Under the pieces are notes generated by a model. It saw nothing but the letters and a program-made list of their open reading frames with translations. It did not search any database and was not told where the DNA came from. A stretch of DNA of 64,000 nucleotides from Aurelia coerulea (Eukaryota; Cnidaria; Scyphozoa; Semaeostomeae; Ulmaridae), in assembly GCA_039566865.1 (NCBI GenBank), contig CM076944.1, forward strand, positions 5,602,501 to 5,666,500, in the 5' to 3' direction. Positions 60,801 to 64,000 of the stretch are shown here, in pieces. Position numbers and translations under genes: made by a program. Every line of letters starts with the position of its first letter. The stretch's first letter is position 1.

Positions 60801-63800
60801 AAAGTGCTTTGGTTTTCTTAACTTTATTTCAAATTTAGAGTCCTTTGGGTTGGTTATCCAACACGATATATAAGTCTTTACTGTGTTCTTTTTGCTTATG
60901 GCCCAGTTGGTGGCTGATGTTCTCTGACTTGAACCATAGTCTCTTGTGAACTTTGGTCAAGGTTGGTTAGGTAAAGATGTTACTTTATACCGTGTGACCC
61001 AATAAAGTAACCCAGCGTAATCTATTATAGGCAACAGAGTAAGTGGCCGATTGTAAAGGTGCTTCAAAACTTGTTCTGTCGCTAAAAATACTAGCCTGCG
61101 TTATGACATATAAACCTTTTTCGCAATATTTTTCGGCATGGTAAATTTTCCGGCACGGTAAATTTTCCGAATTAAGGATTTCGAAGAAAAGTCTATGGCT
61201 GAAATACTCAGAAAGTCGTCAAAAACAGGGGATCAATTTAAAGCCATTTTAAATCTTCAAAACAATAAGGAACGTCTTTCATTTCAACCTGAGAATATCT
61301 TTTGGTACCAAGGGACTATAAACTTCCTCTGAAAATTTTCAACTGAGTTGCCCATTCTCAGGCTGAAATGAAACGTGCTCATCATTGCTTTGAAGATGTG
61401 AAATGGCTGTAAATCGATCCCCTATTTTTGACGACTATTTTGAGGATTTCAGGCATGCCCTTTTCCTCGAAATCCTTAATTCGGGAAATTTACTGCGCCC
61501 AAAAAATTGCGAAGAATACTCATAACGTAGCCTAGTCTTTAGCGACAGAAAACGTTTGAAGCATTTCAATCGGCCACTCGCTGAATTTTCCATAACAAAT
61601 TGCGCTGGGTTACTTGTTTCGGTCACCCGTAGACTGATTACAATTCGTCGTAAATTTCTCTCGTTTTTTATACTTTTGATCTGAACCTTTTCGCTTGAGC
61701 AATTTGTTTTGAGTTAAACAAATTGCAAATTGTGACAAGTTTAAAGTCTCATTCGGATGAGAACGTAGGTTAAGTCCTCAGTGTGTCAAAAATCTGTCTC
61801 TTTCTTTGCGTCCGCCTCCTTCATTGTATATAAGATTCAATAAATAAGTAGGTACAGTAATTCTACTCAATAGATAAGTAAGTAGAAAATGTTTTAATTG
61901 CGAGCGAAAACTAGGGACGAACTGTAATAAGTCTAGATCACCCGGTAGAAAGAAATCCAAATTGAATTCAAATCCACTGTTGCATCTTTCAGCTACATAT
62001 ATTTTACCAAACATTCCTACCATGCATCCTCAACAATGACTATTCAATGGATATTTCCAGCGAAGGACATGTTTGAAAACTCAAAGGCATGATCTGTAAA
62101 TTTATAACAGTAATAACAAGTATTGTCAACTATGAATCGAACATTGGTCTTGGTGATCCAAAATTTCTCTAAAAACGTCCGAAATTCTTCGAGAAAGTCC
62201 AGAAGTATTTTATTCGAAAATATTTTGTCCGAAATGTATTCATGCAAAGTTTTTTCATTTAATTTTTTTCAGTAAGTTATTTTGAGCAAGGCCCCCGACG
62301 AGATCAGAAAAGTGGGGGGGCCAAACTTGATACAAAAAATTTACCACAATACAACGTGATGAGCTGCCTTTCAGAACGGCATGATTTGCCAAAAAGTGGG
62401 GGGGCCGTGGCCCCCCCAGCCCCCCGTCGTCGGAGGCCCTGTTGAGTGGGCTGGAAGTATTCTAGCTAATTGAAGCTAATTTAAGCCCACTATGCATGCC
62501 GCGTCCAGGTATGGGACCCCTAGTTTAACGTCCCTTCCGAAGGACGGCAGCAGATGGCTGCTGTAAGATGATTGGTTGAAGCCTTTCTGTTTAGTGGTCC
62601 TAATGAATTTGTTTCTTTATAAACACATTTTAAATTTTGGCTGTTCAGATTTTGAATACAATTCTAATTCTTTTCTCTACCAATTGAAATCCAGGAGAAA
62701 TTCTAATGGTTGTGCCTATGGTATAGATTTGGGGTGTCTTTGTCTAAGCCTGTTTAACGCCTTGTATCATGCGTATTGATATTTTATTTATGATTTTAAT
62801 CACATTACATGCAAGATGGTGGTAATACCGTGTCATCTCAGGTAGCATTCTAGATGTTTATCATGTTGCTTATTTTCTCCAGGAATGACAGAAGTGCAAC
62901 AAACACAAGAAGACAGTGAATCGAGTGAGGAAAGTGCCACCGAAATTGATGCCAGCGACAATGAGACCTCTGATAATGAGATCCAATCTAAAATGCCGTC
63001 GGAAGAAAATGAAGAAAATAGGCTAAAGAAAACGTCAAAAGAAAGGTATCTATGACTTAATCATATTTTTTATCTTAAGCTAAGGCAAGGTAGAGGAAGA
63101 ATGATAGAACACAATTACCGTAAAAGCTCTATTAAGCTCTGATAAAACTGTGTCGAATCTGTGTATATGACTCGTAAAATTGTATGTTGAATCCGCGAAA
63201 TATGGTATAAAAGAACTAAAAATATATATCCTTGTCATTTGGTTTTGTGAATAAGCCCCCCTCTCCAATGAACCTTCTCTGGGGGGGGGCTTATTTGATT
63301 TCGGAAACTGCAGAGGGGGACTTAAAAGAGAAGGGGTTTATTAGAGAGGGGTTATTTAAGCTTATTTAAGCTTTTTAGTTCTTTTATACCATGTTTCGCG
63401 TATTCAATATACAATTTTACGAGTCAAATAGTCTACACATATTCGAAACAGTTTTATCTTAATCCATATCAAAATTTGAAAATCGTTGGTAGCCTCTAGA
63501 ATTTGATATAAAACCAGGGGGGGGCTTAAAAGAGAGGGGGCTTATATAAGATATTGGCTCAGAAGGGAGGGGCTTCTTATTAGAGAGGGGGGCTTAATAG
63601 AGCTTTTACGGTATGCAAAAGAAATTGGTAAGAAGCTCCTTACCCGCCATCATCAGCGTAATCATCCATTTAAGTTTTACTTTTATGGGAAATTCCTGAT
63701 ATCAAGATAGTCATCATCTTTCTTCAATATTTTGATCCATTACTCCTTTCCGTGTTTTTTCCCTAGAACTTCAGCTCTACTTTTCCTTTGATTTATTAAG

Positions 63801-64000
63801 AATATTCGTTTGTTGGCAAATTGAAACAGTAGTGCTAATTGCCACGAAATAGTTTAAGATAAACATTGGTTTAGATTCTGGCAGAAATCTAGTTTAAATT
63901 TTTCAGAAAACATTATCTTTCAGAAAGTTCCATTTCAGCCAAAATGCTGCCGGCAAGATAAATTTCTGTTGGAATGTTTCACGACTTTTTGATGCAGCCA
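57734..64000 (+). CDS. Unrecognised multi-exon gene, 5' part
   Basis: I do not recognise this protein. Exons with consistent phases: 57734-57821, 58458-58559, 59276-59301, 59548-59568, 59837-59881, 60354-60423, 62883-63045, and perhaps one from 63924. ATG 57734 is preceded in frame by TGA at 57728. The first 60 residues (MDGGKKGKPRVCFVSDDVIG, KKIRGYRVN, then CIFENVVRTGESVDDTPVPM) are mixed. Residues 75-120 are very basic (EKQKETQTRRRAQKQ, KRVLRERK). Residues from about 120 are acidic and serine-rich (EDSESSEESATEIDASDNET). No membrane segment or signal peptide. The charge pattern suggests a nuclear, chromatin- or nucleic-acid-associated protein, but that is inference. Its 3' part lies beyond the window. 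Confidence 0.7.
58458..58559 (+). CDS. Gene 3 exon 2
   Basis: Acceptor cattgcag, donor gtatgc. Encodes CIFENVVRTGESVDDTPVPM and KRTKDSTVLSASC, opening and closing with split codons that fit both neighbours. Confidence 0.72.
59276..59301 (+). CDS. Gene 3 26-nt exon
   Basis: Acceptor cattacag, donor gtaagc. Encodes (G)DNDGQARK. Confidence 0.62.
59548..59568 (+). CDS. Gene 3 21-nt microexon
   Basis: Acceptor cattttcag, donor gtaatc. Encodes KSRVPAV, phase 0 on both sides; it could be skipped without a frameshift. Confidence 0.52.
59837..59881 (+). CDS. Gene 3 45-nt exon
   Basis: Acceptor atatttttag, donor gtatgt. Encodes EKQKETQTRRRAQKQ, phase 0 on both sides, strongly basic. Confidence 0.65.
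60354..60423 (+). CDS. Gene 3 70-nt exon
   Basis: Acceptor gtttttcag, donor gtaagt. Encodes TNDVKPQATKRVLRERKCVV and TIQ. Confidence 0.68.
60468..60690 (+). mobile_element. tRNA-derived SINE, family 2, plus strand
   Basis: Box A-like tggctcagtggtagc, box B-like ggtggttcgagtcctcgcc, body with gagagttgccaactctctgtaa and cacgaggtgtggtcacatcg. Partner of 10003-10205. Begins 45 bases after a gene 3 exon. Confidence 0.87.
60988..61631. mobile_element. TA-flanked CCGTGTGACCCAATAAA MITE
   Basis: Starts TACCGTGTGACCCAATAAAG and ends TTCGGTCACCCGTA; inverted arms (taacccagcg / cgctgggtta, agtggccgatt / aatcggccact). 644 bp. A solo end ctagatcacccggtag lies at 61937-61950. Confidence 0.85.
61640..62880. 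other. Gene 3 intron, nothing coding seen
   Basis: AT-rich with a short GC-rich run at 62288-62450 (gtgggggggcc twice and ggcccccccagccccccg), likely a decayed fold-back. No exon with family resemblance. Confidence 0.4.
62883..63045 (+). CDS. Gene 3 acidic exon
   Basis: Acceptor ttctccag, donor gtatct. 163 nt encoding MTEVQQTQEDSESSEESATE, IDASDNETSDNEIQSKM and PSEENEENRLKKTSKE; many SxxE casein kinase 2-type sites. Confidence 0.78.
63116..63613. mobile_element. ACCGTAAAAGCTCTATTAAGC MITE
   Basis: Starts taccgtaaaagctctattaagc and ends gcttaatagagcttttacggta. Arms with gagaggggg(g)cttatt and its inverse, outer ends perfect. Confidence 0.88.
63924..64000 (+). CDS. Possible next exon of gene 3, cut by window edge
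   Basis: Acceptor ttatctttcag (or catttcag 17 bases later, same frame) continues the split codon and stays open to the edge: KFHFSQNAAGKINFCWNVSR then LFDAA. Weak evidence: no homology. Confidence 0.28.

Overview
The window is a piece of an AT-rich animal genome. Coding sequence is cut into short exons (21 to 181 nt) with GT-AG introns, and introns and spacers are packed with palindromic DNA transposon relics. The repeat style (GGGG-flanked fold-backs, AAGCCCCC fold-backs, TA-flanked CCGGGTG elements, tRNA-derived SINEs) reminds me of cnidarian, perhaps anthozoan, genomes. That placement is inference from memory; the protein fragments only say metazoan.

Three plus-strand genes can be assembled exon by exon with matching intron phases. 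(1) 330..25253: the 3' part (16 exons, about 538 residues) of a SMARCAL1/HARP-type annealing helicase. It runs from the end of a HARP domain through the SNF2 motifs to a stop codon; the first exons lie upstream of the window. (2) 36398..about 54195: a complete three-KH-domain poly(rC)-binding protein (PCBP/hnRNP E family, 15 coding exons, 278 or 279 residues). It has a possible 5' UTR exon at 32508..32627 and an AATAAA signal at 54169. (3) 57734 to the right edge: the 5' part of a gene I do not recognise, coding for a basic then acidic, low-complexity protein (at least 171 residues in seven exons, an eighth tentative). The proteins are not expected to form one pathway: the first works in replication-fork repair, the second in RNA binding, the third is unknown.

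Between genes 1 and 2 (25254..36397) there is mostly repeat material, one possible Tudor-domain exon or relic (30321..30580), and long stretches where I see no gene. Between genes 2 and 3 (54200..57733) lie a LINE inserted in a MITE and two GC-rich fold-back elements, one of which carries a 62-bp tandem array.

The repeat layer is the most informative part. At least six palindromic families occur in several copies. Several nested insertions can be read to the base: a MITE in a LINE tail, a LINE in a MITE, a 61-bp element with 9-bp target duplications in a larger MITE, and one TA-targeting MITE in another. Several elements sit within tens of bases of splice sites, and two inverted arms flank a SMARCAL1 exon. 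I found no convincing undescribed multi-gene system; the candidates for novelty are the unknown gene 3 and the repeat architecture.
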